From contig NZ_JAQKGV010000011.1 of assembly GCF_028617075.1 (NCBI RefSeq), forward strand, positions 55,329 through 119,328: a stretch of DNA of 64,000 nt, written 5' to 3'. Below are positions 55,249 through 63,171 of the stretch, piece by piece. This stretch comes from Rubrobacter calidifluminis. GTDB taxonomy: Bacteria > Actinomycetota > Rubrobacteria > Rubrobacterales > Rubrobacteraceae. How positions within the stretch are numbered: the first letter of the stretch is position 1; every line of letters begins with the position of its first letter. Under the pieces are notes generated by a model, which was not told where the DNA came from, searched no databases, and saw only the letters and a list, made by a program, of their open reading frames with translations. The position numbers and the translations under genes were made by a program.

Positions 55249-55957
55249 CGAGGATCGCCACCGCTCGCAAGGGGGCCCCGGTGGTTCCGGTCCACTTGAT
55301 GGGAAAGGCGGAGAGCTTGAACCCGTAGGGAGGTAGCTGATCGAGGTTGGTCAGGTTCTCTATGTGCCAGTAATCTTCCTCCCACATTACCCGGTGCGCC
55401 TCCCAGAACTTCTTGCGCTCGAACATCGCCCACACCGGCGGATCGAAGGTGGGAGCATCGGTCCCCATGAGCCGTATCCCCCGGGAGATCAGGTACTTCG
55501 TGGCCTCGGCGGTCATCCCACAGTGGTCGGTGAGATACCTTTCCTGGTCGTTGTACGCCGAAGCACCGGTCTGGATGAGGACTATGTCCCGTTCCTTGAG
55601 CTCGTATCCGATCTTCTCCAGCGCCTGGTCTATGTCCGAAGGGGTGATGCCGGCCCCCTTCTCCAGGTGCCGGAAGTCGAGGACGACGCCGTCGGAGTAG
55701 CAGTACTCGAGCGGTATCTCTTCTGCGGCCGGTCCGTCGGGACGTATGTGTTTGAGGGCGTCCATGTGGGTCCCGGCGTGGTCGCTCTGGATCACGAGGT
55801 AAGAGGCGGTGAGCGAGTCTACGCCGTACTTGTCCGCTCCGACTCCTTCGGCGAACTCCTGCCAAGTCTCGTACATCAGGAGGCTCGGCGCAGGTATCCT
55901 GGGGAAGGTGATCATGTCCTTGTGTACCGGCATCGACAGGTCTACCAGGCGGCTCAT
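55241..55957 (-). CDS. Cyclase family metal hydrolase
   Basis: A 238-residue kynurenine-formamidase-like protein with metal motif HAGTHMDALKH (Pro replaced by Leu, ligands kept) and the SDGVVLDFRHLEKG block. It is clearly related to the cyclase at 23825-24607, sharing GVVLDFRH, IGYELK and the NLDQLPPYGFKLS end region. It would hydrolyse an amide, lactone or ring-opened intermediate. The start overlaps the GntR gene stop by four bases and the end overlaps the ATP-grasp gene. Confidence 0.84.
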   Translation of the reverse strand: MSRLVDLSMPVHKDMITFPRIPAPSLLMYETWQEFAEGVGADKYGVDSLTASYLVIQSDHAGTHMDALKHIRPDGPAAEEIPLEYCYSDGVVLDFRHLEKGAGITPSDIDQALEKIGYELKERDIVLIQTGASAYNDQERYLTDHCGMTAEATKYLISRGIRLMGTDAPTFDPPVWAMFERKKFWEAHRVMWEEDYWHIENLTNLDQLPPYGFKLSAFPIKWTGTTGAPLRAVAILDE

Positions 55958-56595
55958 TCGGGTCGGGCTCCTTTCATCATCTTCTCGAAGGCCGTGAAGT
56001 GCCAGCGCAACGCTGCCCCTGCCTTCTCCGGGTCCTTCTCTTCCAGCGCGTCCAGCAGCGGCCGGTGCATCTCGGCCAGCTCATGCAGGTCTATATCGGT
56101 CTTGACGACGGTGATTATCGTGCGCGCCCCGATCCTGAGCGAATCCCAGACCTCTTTGAGCGTCCGGTTGCCCGAGGACTCCACGATGAGCCTGTGGAAG
56201 CTCACGTCGTGGCGGACGAGCTCGTGCAGGTCTCCGGCCCCGGCGGCTTCCTTCATCGCTTCGAACTCTTTTTCGAAGGCCCCGATCGCCCCACCCAGTC
56301 GGGCGGCCGCCAGACGCGCGGCGAGCTCCTCCATGGCGGCGCGGACGGGGTATATCTCGAGCAACTCCTCGAGGGTGACCTCCCGTACGCGCGCCCCCCG
56401 GAAAGGCTCTGACTCCACGAAGCGCAGCAGCTCGAGCTCCCTGAGGGCCTCCCTCACAGGGGCCTGGCTGGTACCGAACTCCCGGGCGAGCTGGGTCTCC
56501 ACCAGACGCTCGCCAGGAGCGTACTCGCCGCTCAGCAGGCGTGCTATGAGCTCCTCTTTGATTTGTTCGCGCAGCACGGTGCGGTTGAGCTTCAA
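55954..56595 (-). CDS. GntR family regulator with FCD ligand-binding domain
   Basis: A 213-residue FadR-subfamily repressor: N-terminal winged helix LREQIKEELIARLLSGEYAPGERL and LAREFGTSQAPVREALREL, then an all-helical FCD domain with metal/ligand residues in LVRHDVSFHRLIVESSGN, EMHRPLLDAL and LRWHFTAFEKM. It is the second gene of cluster B, overlapping its neighbours, so it is self-regulated. Its likely operator is the palindrome at 58372-58383 before the first gene. FCD regulators usually release DNA when binding an organic acid intermediate. Confidence 0.9.
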   Translation of the reverse strand: MKLNRTVLREQIKEELIARLLSGEYAPGERLVETQLAREFGTSQAPVREALRELELLRFVESEPFRGARVREVTLEELLEIYPVRAAMEELAARLAAARLGGAIGAFEKEFEAMKEAAGAGDLHELVRHDVSFHRLIVESSGNRTLKEVWDSLRIGARTIITVVKTDIDLHELAEMHRPLLDALEEKDPEKAGAALRWHFTAFEKMMKGARPE

Positions 56596-58325
56596 GAGAG
56601 GATCTCCACGATGCCCGTCGTACCGTTGACCCGCACGCGGTCTCCGGTCTTTATCCGCTCCGTCGCCTCGGACGTGCCCACCACCGCCGGGATACCGAAC
56701 TCGCGCGAGACGACCGCCGGGTGGGAGACGGTCCCGCCGGCATCGGTCACGAGCGCGCTTATCTTGGTGAAGAGCACGACCCAGGCGGGGTTGGTCATCC
56801 GACAGACGAGCACGTCCCCCTCTCTGACCTCATCGAACTCTTCCGTGGAGGTGACCACCTTCGCGGTCCCCTCCACGACTCCGGCGGAGGCGGCGAGTCC
56901 TCTAATCTCTGCGGTGGTCTCCGAGGGCTTCCGGTAGAACTTCTCCGGGAACCCCCAGAGCGCAGCGTACGGGAACTCCAGCGCTTCCCGGGTAGCGGTC
57001 CCCACCCAGTCGCGGGGCCTCATCTCGTACGCTTCCTCGTGCTCGTCCCTCCGGTCGGAGACCAGGGCCCGCGCGTCGATTCTTCCCGGGTCCGTCATGA
57101 GCACCCGGAGTTCGTTGTAGCGGAGGAACATGACGTCTTCCGGATCGTCCAAGACGCCGGCCTCGACGAGCTTCTTTCCGATGGCAATGAGAACCAGACG
57201 CAGCCGGGCATTGGTGCCCTGGTCTATGTAGAAGTGGTGGTCGGGGGTGAGGGGGTTCATCCGCAGAGAAAGGTCCAGCGCCCGCTGCAGTTTGCGCCTC
57301 CCTTCTCCTTCGGGCACGTCGTCCATCAACTCATGGATGGCATCCTCCAGATCCTGCTTCACCGCCTCGAGCGCCTTCGGATAGTCATAGTCGCTCTCCA
57401 GATAACCCCTTATCGCTTCCAGAATGGGCGCGGGATCCTCCTTCCAGGTCTTGAAAGAAAACTCGTGCGCCCAGATCGCCTTGTATCCGAACTCCTGCTG
57501 GTAGGGTTCGAGCCGCTCGGAGATGAACCTCCTCCCACGCTCCGAGCCCCGCAGGGCCTCCAGCACTTCCGCCGCCGCATTGGCTCGGAACGCTTCGCGG
57601 AGGTCGGGATCTCTTTTGATCTCTTCTTTCATCCTCCACAGGGCTTCCACGGAATCCCAGTTCTTGTCTTCGGTAGAGCTCTGCAGCCTGCCCACGAGCC
57701 CGGGATCCACCTCCCCCTTGACCTCCGCAATGGTCGCGCTCAGGTTCTGCGTGGAGGTAAACTGAGCGAAGTTGAGCATCCAGTGGATCTTCCAGTGGCG
57801 GTCGTGGATGTCTATGGCGTCCTCGAGCAGCACGGCCAGCTCCACCAGATCCGCGCTCTCGGTATCGTACTCATCGAGATACGCAAAGTTGCGTTTTATC
57901 TCGGGCACCAGACGATCGCGCCACCAGTCCAGGAAATTCCAGGCGTAGTGGGGAAGCACCGCATCCATGTATACGCCTATCTTGGAGGCATAGTCTGGAT
58001 CGCGCGGCACCCGCGGCACGTAGCGGCTCTGATACTCCACGGCCTCGGCTCGTACCGAAGGGTCGGCCGGGACCGCCGCCGTGTACACATACCCGTTTAT
58101 CCTCTTGGCTACCCAGTCGGAGGCGAAGGGCGTCCCGAAACGCCTGAACATGTGGTCGCAGGTGAGCCACCACCCCCCGATGTCGAAGAACATCGGAGAG
58201 ACCGGGTTCGGACAGTGCAGATCGTCGTAGATCCAGAAAAGCTCCTTCTCCCCCTCCTCCCACTCTATCGGAAAATCTTCGTCGCCGTAATAACTGCCGA
58301 GCACCCGGCCAGTGTCTGTCTCCAC
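56592..58325 (-). CDS. PEP-utilising phosphohistidine enzyme (phenylphosphate synthase alpha-like)
   Basis: A 577-residue protein whose C-terminal domain (about 475-577) is the swivelling phosphohistidine domain of PEP-utilising enzymes: GDVLVCRMTNPAWVVLFTKI and TDAGGTVSHPAVVSREFGIP, with catalytic His535. The N-terminal 450 residues are rich in Trp, Tyr and acidic residues and match no simple motif; they probably bind the acceptor substrate. There is no ATP-grasp domain in this chain; it is supplied by 54382-55248. The same split is known for phenylphosphate synthase (70-kDa alpha subunit). GTG 58325 has GAGGAGGAG upstream. It is the first gene of the cluster B operon. Confidence 0.82.
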   Translation of the reverse strand: METDTGRVLGSYYGDEDFPIEWEEGEKELFWIYDDLHCPNPVSPMFFDIGGWWLTCDHMFRRFGTPFASDWVAKRINGYVYTAAVPADPSVRAEAVEYQSRYVPRVPRDPDYASKIGVYMDAVLPHYAWNFLDWWRDRLVPEIKRNFAYLDEYDTESADLVELAVLLEDAIDIHDRHWKIHWMLNFAQFTSTQNLSATIAEVKGEVDPGLVGRLQSSTEDKNWDSVEALWRMKEEIKRDPDLREAFRANAAAEVLEALRGSERGRRFISERLEPYQQEFGYKAIWAHEFSFKTWKEDPAPILEAIRGYLESDYDYPKALEAVKQDLEDAIHELMDDVPEGEGRRKLQRALDLSLRMNPLTPDHHFYIDQGTNARLRLVLIAIGKKLVEAGVLDDPEDVMFLRYNELRVLMTDPGRIDARALVSDRRDEHEEAYEMRPRDWVGTATREALEFPYAALWGFPEKFYRKPSETTAEIRGLAASAGVVEGTAKVVTSTEEFDEVREGDVLVCRMTNPAWVVLFTKISALVTDAGGTVSHPAVVSREFGIPAVVGTSEATERIKTGDRVRVNGTTGIVEILS

Positions 58326-58368
58326 GATACTCCTCCTCGTGAGGTCAATCCTTTCCCCGGCAGAAGTA

Positions 58369-58397
58369 TATATAATCGATTATCGAGAGAAATGCAA
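58369..58397 (-). promoter_or_regulatory. Cluster B promoter with palindromic operator
   Basis: On the minus strand TTGCAT (58392-58397), 17 bases, TATATA (58369-58374), placing the start near 58362 and a leader of about 37 bases before GTG 58325. A perfect 12-bp palindrome ATAATCGATTAT (58372-58383) spans the spacer and touches the -10 box. This is a likely site for the operon's own GntR/FCD repressor. Confidence 0.6.
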
Positions 58398-58426
58398 GAT
58401 ACGAGATGAGATCCGTCCGGCAACGT

Positions 58427-59545
58427 CTAGAGCACCAAGACTTCGGCCCCGGGAGCAGGAAGAAACCGGTAGAAGAGGGGCTCGCGGAAGCCGCAAGCCG
58501 AGAACCGTTCGCGCGCCCGCCGCGCGAGCGCTTCCGCCCGTCCGGCTTCGACGAGCGCCATCGCGCATCCCCCGAAGCCCGCGCCGGTGAGCCGCGCGCC
58601 GGGGGCGCCGACCTCTCTTGCGCACTCGACGAAGGCGTCGAGCTCGGGGGTAGAGACCTCGTAGTCGTCCCGGAGGGAGGCGTGGGAGGCGTACATCAAC
58701 CGGCCGAAGGAGGCGTAATCTCCGGCGCGCAGCGCCCTCGCGGCTTCGAGTACCCGCCCGTTCTCGGTGACGACGTGGCGGGCACGGCGCAGGAGCTCGC
58801 CGGAGAGCTTCGGCAGATCGCCTTCCGTCGTGTCCCGCAGTTCTCGCACCCCGAGGCGGCGGGCGGCCTCCTCGCAGCTCCTCCGGCGCTCGTTGTAGCC
58901 CGTTCCGGCGAGGCCCCGCTCGACCCGGGTGTCGCACACCAGGAGCACGAGCCCCGCCCCCTCGAGGTCGAGCGGCACGTCCTCCGCCTCGAGCGTGCGG
59001 CAGTCGACGAGCAGGGCTGCACCTTCATGGCACAATAACGAGGCGTACTGGTCCATTATGCCGCTCTGGACGCCGACGTATTCGTTCTCCGCCCGCTGAC
59101 AGATCCGGGCCAGGTCTTTCCTGTCTACCTCCAGACCGAAGAGGGCGCCGAGGGCGAGGGCGGTGGCGGCTTCGATCGCGGCGGAGGAAGAGAGGCCCGA
59201 GCCGCGGGGCACCTCACCGGCGAAGGCGGCCCGGAAAGGCCCGATAGCACACCCGGCCTCGCCGAGGGCCCACGCCACCCCGCGCGGGTAGTCGGCCCAG
59301 GAGTTTTTCTCTTCTGGAGTGAGCGGGCGGGTCTCGTCGAAGTCCGCGGAGTAGAGAATCCCCTCCCCTCTGCCGGCGGCGACGGCCACCCGGCGGTCTA
59401 TCGCGCAGGGCAGGACGAAGCCGCCGTTGTAGTCGGTGTGCTCCCCGATTAGGTTTACACGCCCGGGAGCGCTCGCGACGACTTCGGGATCGGCGTCGAA
59501 TCGCTCCCGGTAGGCTTCGGCGGCGCGTCCCTCGACTTCTCTCAT
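58427..59545 (-). CDS. galK: Galactokinase
   Basis: GalK phosphorylates alpha-D-galactose at C1. The 372-residue GHMP kinase has the galactokinase signature GRVNLIGEHTDYNGGFVLP, the ATP motif GEVPRGSGLSSSAAIE, the catalytic Asp region MDQYASLLC and motif 3 RLTGAGFGGCAMALV. ATG 59545 overlaps the galE stop (ATGA); a longer upstream frame is inside galE. It completes the Leloir pathway with galE and galT. The gene ends about 100 bases from the divergent-looking cluster B promoter region. Confidence 0.95.
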   Translation of the reverse strand: MREVEGRAAEAYRERFDADPEVVASAPGRVNLIGEHTDYNGGFVLPCAIDRRVAVAAGRGEGILYSADFDETRPLTPEEKNSWADYPRGVAWALGEAGCAIGPFRAAFAGEVPRGSGLSSSAAIEAATALALGALFGLEVDRKDLARICQRAENEYVGVQSGIMDQYASLLCHEGAALLVDCRTLEAEDVPLDLEGAGLVLLVCDTRVERGLAGTGYNERRRSCEEAARRLGVRELRDTTEGDLPKLSGELLRRARHVVTENGRVLEAARALRAGDYASFGRLMYASHASLRDDYEVSTPELDAFVECAREVGAPGARLTGAGFGGCAMALVEAGRAEALARRARERFSACGFREPLFYRFLPAPGAEVLVL

Positions 59546-60519
59546 CCCCCGTAGCCCCCCGGGTGGGAGAGCATCCACTCCCAGGCGTCGGAGATCATGG
59601 CCGCGAGCTCCGGTTTCTCGGGTTTCCAGCCGAGCTCCCGGCGTATCTTCCCGCTCGATGCGACCAGGACCGGCGGGTCGCCGGGGCGGCGCGGGGCCTC
59701 TTTTGCCTCTATCTCCCTCTCCGTCACCTCGCGCGCCGTCTCTATGACCTGACGCACTGAGAAGCCCTCGCCGTTACCCAGATTGTAGATGCGATGCTCG
59801 CCCTCGCGTGCGGCCTCGAGCGCCAGGAGGTGTGCGTGGGCGAGGTCTTCGACGTGGATGTAGTCCCGGATCGCGGTGCCGTCGGGGGTGGGGTAGTCGG
59901 TGCCGTAGACCTCGACGTATTCCCGCTCGCCGAGCGCGGTCCGCAGCACGAGCGGGATGAGGTGCGTCTCCGGGCGGTGGTCCTCCCCGAAGCGCCCGCT
60001 CGCCCCGGCAACGTTGAAGTAGCGCAGGCTCACCGCGGCAAGCCCGCGGGCGCGGGCGACGAAGGAGATCATGCGGTCCACGGCCAGCTTCGATCCCCCG
60101 TACGGGTTGGTCGGGAGTGGCGGGTCGTCCTCCTCTATCGGCACCTTCCGCGGCTCCCCGTAGACCGCCGCGGTCGAGGAGAAGACGAGCCTCGATGCTC
60201 CACCCTCGACCATCGCCTCAAGCAGTTCGAGCGTCCCTAGCACGTTGTTGCGGTAGTAGCGCTCGGGCTCTTCGACCGACTCGCCCACGAGCGAGAGCGC
60301 CGCGAAGTGGAGGACCCCCTCGAAGCCCTCATGCAGCACCTCTCTGGTCCGCTCCGCGTCGAGGAGGTCGCCCTCGACGAATCGTGCCCCCCCGGGGATC
60401 GCCCGCCGGTGTCCTCTCGAGAGGTTGTCGAAGATGGTGACCTCGTGCCCGGCCTCGAGGAGCTGTCCGGCGACGACACTCCCGATGTAGCCGGCCCCGC
60501 CGGTGACGAGCAGCCTCAC
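59542..60519 (-). CDS. galE: UDP-glucose 4-epimerase
   Basis: GalE interconverts UDP-galactose and UDP-glucose. The 325-residue SDR-extended protein has the NAD loop VTGGAGYIGSVVAGQLL, FDNLSRGHRRA, VLHFAALSLVGESVEEP, the catalytic pair in NPYGGSKLAVDRM (Tyr and Lys) and RYFNVAGA. The start is GTG 60519, overlapping the galT stop as GTGA; the large open frame upstream is a shadow of galT. Confidence 0.95.
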   Translation of the reverse strand: MRLLVTGGAGYIGSVVAGQLLEAGHEVTIFDNLSRGHRRAIPGGARFVEGDLLDAERTREVLHEGFEGVLHFAALSLVGESVEEPERYYRNNVLGTLELLEAMVEGGASRLVFSSTAAVYGEPRKVPIEEDDPPLPTNPYGGSKLAVDRMISFVARARGLAAVSLRYFNVAGASGRFGEDHRPETHLIPLVLRTALGEREYVEVYGTDYPTPDGTAIRDYIHVEDLAHAHLLALEAAREGEHRIYNLGNGEGFSVRQVIETAREVTEREIEAKEAPRRPGDPPVLVASSGKIRRELGWKPEKPELAAMISDAWEWMLSHPGGYGG

Positions 60520-61496
60520 GCCCGCGCCACCGCCTCCCTGAGGCGCCCCGCCGTCTCCTCCGGCAGGGCGTCCACGATGAACGCCCCCGCCCCGGTCTCG
60601 CTCCCGGCCAGGTACTTGAGCTTGTCCGCCGTACGGTTCGGCGGGTAGAACTCTATGTGGAAGTGGGCCACCCCCTCGTAGTCGCCGCCGTCGGTGGGGG
60701 CCTGGTGCATGACCATCATGTACGGCAGCGAGAACCCGAAGAGCTCGTCGTAGCCGACGAGAAGCCGCTTGAGGGTGCGCGCAAGATCCCTGCGCTCCTC
60801 CGCATCGAGCCCGGCTATGGAGCCGACACACCTCCTGGAGTAGACGTGCACCTCGTAGGGAAAGTGCGCGTAGAAAGGGACGAAGGCGGAGAAGTGCTCG
60901 CCCTTGACCACTATCCTCTTCCCCTCGGCGTGCTCCTGCGCGAGCAGGTCGCAGTGCAAACACCCCCCGGTCTTCTCGCGGTGGGCGCGGGCGGCCTCGA
61001 GTTCCCGCTTCGGACGCGGCGGGACGAAGGGATAGCCGTAGATCTGACCGTGCGGATGGTGCAGCGTGACCCCTATCGCCTCGCCCTTGTTCTCGAAGAT
61101 GAACACGTAATCGACGAAATCCAGCGCGCCGAGCTCCCGGTAGCGGTCCGCCCACACCTCCACCAGCTGACGTATGCGCCGCTCCGGGAGCTGCGCCAGC
61201 GTCGCATCGTGCTCGTCGGTGTAGAGGACCACCTCGCACACCCCGCGCCCGGCGGCCTTCGGGGTCAGCCCGTTCCCAGAACCCTCCGGCTCCGGGGCGT
61301 CCGGTACGAACGAGGGGAAGCGGTTCTCGAAGACGACTATCTCATAAGACTCCCGGGGCACCTCGGTCGGGAACCCGCCCGGCTTCGTCGGACACAGCGG
61401 ACAGTACTCCGCCGGGGGCAGAAAAGTCCTCTCCTGACGGTGGGTGGCGTACGCCACCCACTCACCGAGCGTCGGGTCCCAGCGCAGCTCGTTCAA
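60516..61496 (-). CDS. galT: Galactose-1-phosphate uridylyltransferase
   Basis: GalT moves UMP from UDP-glucose to galactose-1-phosphate. The 326-residue protein has the zinc site CPLCPTKPGG, a second HxxC-like pair in CLHCDLL, the nucleophile motif HPHGQIYGYP, and a C-terminal HFHIEFYPP. The start is TTG 61496, whose bases overlap the TGA of a 29-codon ORF directly upstream. In many actinobacterial GalTs the matter of that small ORF is fused to the N-terminus. So this chain begins at NELRWDPTLGEWVAYATHRQ, which is where the family core normally starts after its leader. Confidence 0.93.
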   Translation of the reverse strand: MNELRWDPTLGEWVAYATHRQERTFLPPAEYCPLCPTKPGGFPTEVPRESYEIVVFENRFPSFVPDAPEPEGSGNGLTPKAAGRGVCEVVLYTDEHDATLAQLPERRIRQLVEVWADRYRELGALDFVDYVFIFENKGEAIGVTLHHPHGQIYGYPFVPPRPKRELEAARAHREKTGGCLHCDLLAQEHAEGKRIVVKGEHFSAFVPFYAHFPYEVHVYSRRCVGSIAGLDAEERRDLARTLKRLLVGYDELFGFSLPYMMVMHQAPTDGGDYEGVAHFHIEFYPPNRTADKLKYLAGSETGAGAFIVDALPEETAGRLREAVARA

Positions 61497-61582
61497 GCGT
61501 CCTCATCCTCTTCTTCATCCTCCTCGAAGGAGTAGAAGATGATGTACCGGCCGTCCTCCTTCAGCAGCCTCTCCTTGCGCAT
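61493..61582 (-). CDS. 29-residue leader ORF matching the GalT N-terminal segment
   Basis: The sequence starts ATG 61582 and reads RKERLLKEDGRYIIFYSF then a run of acidic residues (EEDEEEDEDA) to TGA 61493-61495, which overlaps the TTG start of galT. GGAGGC lies upstream. The pattern LxDGRxxIxY followed by acidic residues resembles the N-terminal extension fused to GalT in streptomycete-type enzymes. It could be a separate small protein, a translational-coupling leader, or the product of a frameshift that split galT. Confidence 0.6.
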   Translation of the reverse strand: MRKERLLKEDGRYIIFYSFEEDEEEDEDA

Positions 61583-61651
61583 GTTACACCAGCCTCCACT
61601 CCGGCTCTCTGCCATCGACAACAATATCTTACATCCAACAACACATTCCGG

Positions 61652-62694
61652 TTATCTTCGTGTGTCTCCGGAGGTATGTTCGGTGGGCTCCGGCACACCC
61701 TCTGGCAGGGCGTTGCGGTGGGCTTCGATCAGGTCGTCGACGAGGTTGTGGATCTCGTCGAGGGAGAGGACGCTCGGGGCGTGGCGGTCGAGCATCGCGG
61801 CGTGGTAGACGTGATCCCGCCGTCCCTCGAGCGCGGCCCGCACGGTGAGCTCCTGCACCGAGACGTGCGGCAGGCACATCCCGGCGAGCTGCGGCGGGAG
61901 GGGACCTGTGTGGCAGGGGTGTATACCGGCGCCGTCCACCGCGACCGGCACCTCGACACAGCAGCCTGCGGGAAGGTTGTCTATCAGGTGGTCGTTGCGG
62001 ACGTTGCCGTAGACGAGGCGCGGCGTGCTGGTGGTCATAGAGTGAATGATCAAAGAACCGTACTCCACGCTGCGCTCTAGCTCGAAGCTCTCCCCGGCGA
62101 GGAGTTTCTTCCTGGTCTCCTCGTACTCGCGGAGGTTCTCCTCGCTGCGGCGGATGTACTCGTCTATGGGGATGTCGAGCTTCTCGATCAGAGAATCGTC
62201 CTTTATGAAGTACGGGGTGTACCCGGCGTTGTGCTCGCTCGACTCGGTCACGAAGTAACCCAGGTGGCGCATCAGCTCGAAGCGCACCCTGTCTCTGGCG
62301 CAGACCTCAGGGTCCTCCATCGCCTCGAAGAGCAGGGGATAGATATCTTCGCCGTCCACCTCCAGGCGGGTCATCCAGGCGATGTGGTTGATCCCGGCGC
62401 ACTCGAAGGTGATCCTCTCGTGTGGGATGTCCACGTACGAGGCGATCTCGCGCACCGTGTAGGGTACGCTGTGGCACAGCCCTACGGCCCGTATTTCAGG
62501 GAAGGACTCGTAGAACGCCCACACGAGCATGCTCATCGGGTTCGTGTAGTTCAGGAGCACGGCCTTCGGGCACATCTCCCTCATGTCGCGACCGAGCTCG
62601 AGCATGAACGGGATCGTGCGGAGGCCCCGGAAGATGCCCCCGATCCCCAAAGTGTCCGCGATAGTCTGCTTGAGACCGTACTTCTTCGGGTCGA
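61652..62694 (-). pseudogene. GH4 family glycosidase (alpha-galactosidase-like), N-terminus lost
   Basis: Glycoside hydrolase family 4 enzymes need NAD and a divalent metal. The recognisable part runs from PKKYGLKQTIADTLG to the end and includes LNYTNPMSMLVW, the metal/cofactor motif GLCHSVPYT, and GINHIAWMTRL. The N-terminal Rossmann domain (GxGS motif, about 110 residues or more) is missing: upstream of about 62694 the frame stays open to ATG 62758 but reads antisense to an AraC fragment. Without an NAD site it should be inactive. The position before galT-galE-galK suggests the lost gene fed galactose into the pathway. Confidence 0.75.
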
Positions 62695-62726
62695 CCCTCG
62701 CTTCAGCCCCAGTGGAAGACTGTCCT

Positions 62727-63128
62727 GTGAAGAAGGTCGTCAAGATGGCCCGCCTCATGGCCGAGAACTACGCGAAGCCCATTCAACTCAAGGAGGTCGC
62801 CGCCCACGTCGGGCTGCACCCCAACTACGCGATGACGCTCTTCCGCCGCTACTACGCGATGACGCTCAACACCTGCCTCGCCCGGCTGCGCATCTGCCAG
62901 GCGCAGCACCTCTTGATCTCGGGCGACCGGGACATCTCGCGCATCGCCTTCGACACCGGCTTCGGCTCGATAAGCCGCTTCTACGAAACCTTCAAGGAGA
63001 TAAGCGGCTGCACTCCCCGCCAGTACCGCCTGAAATCCGGCCTGATAGAGTTCGGCCCGGAATCACCATTCAACCCCTGCGCCTCCGGCTGGGGCGGTTC
63101 TGTGGGGCAAACCGAAACCTGCCCCTGA
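62727..63128 (+). pseudogene. AraC family regulator, DNA-binding domain only
   Basis: From about 62727 the + strand encodes a complete AraC-type double helix-turn-helix: MAENYAKPIQLKEVAAHVG, LHPNYAMTLFRRYYAMTL, QHLLISGDRDISRIAFDTGF and SISRFYETFKEISGCTPRQY. The sensory N-terminal domain of such regulators is missing, and just upstream the sequence belongs to the GH4 remnant on the opposite strand. A GTG at 62727 could in principle start a small DNA-binding protein. Probably the former regulator of the galactoside genes, cut by the same rearrangement. Confidence 0.75.
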
Positions 63129-63144
63129 AAAACCTGCCCCTGAA
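63115..63144. repeat. 15-bp perfect tandem duplication
   Basis: AAACCTGCCCCTGAA occurs twice in tandem (63115-63129 and 63130-63144), spanning the stop codon of the AraC fragment. It looks like a replication-slippage product close to the rearrangement scar. Confidence 0.7.
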
Positions 63145-63171
63145 AGTACGGAGAGATGCAGGTTGTCTTAC

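Noticed and set aside
59542..61239. A 565-codon frame that looks like an N-terminally extended GalE
   Set aside because: Residues before the GTG at 60519 are the out-of-frame shadow of galT; GalE homology begins at VTGGAGYIG.
62583..62726. Extension of the AraC fragment upstream to ATG 62583
   Set aside because: This stretch is the antisense of the GH4 remnant and has no similarity to an AraC sensor domain.
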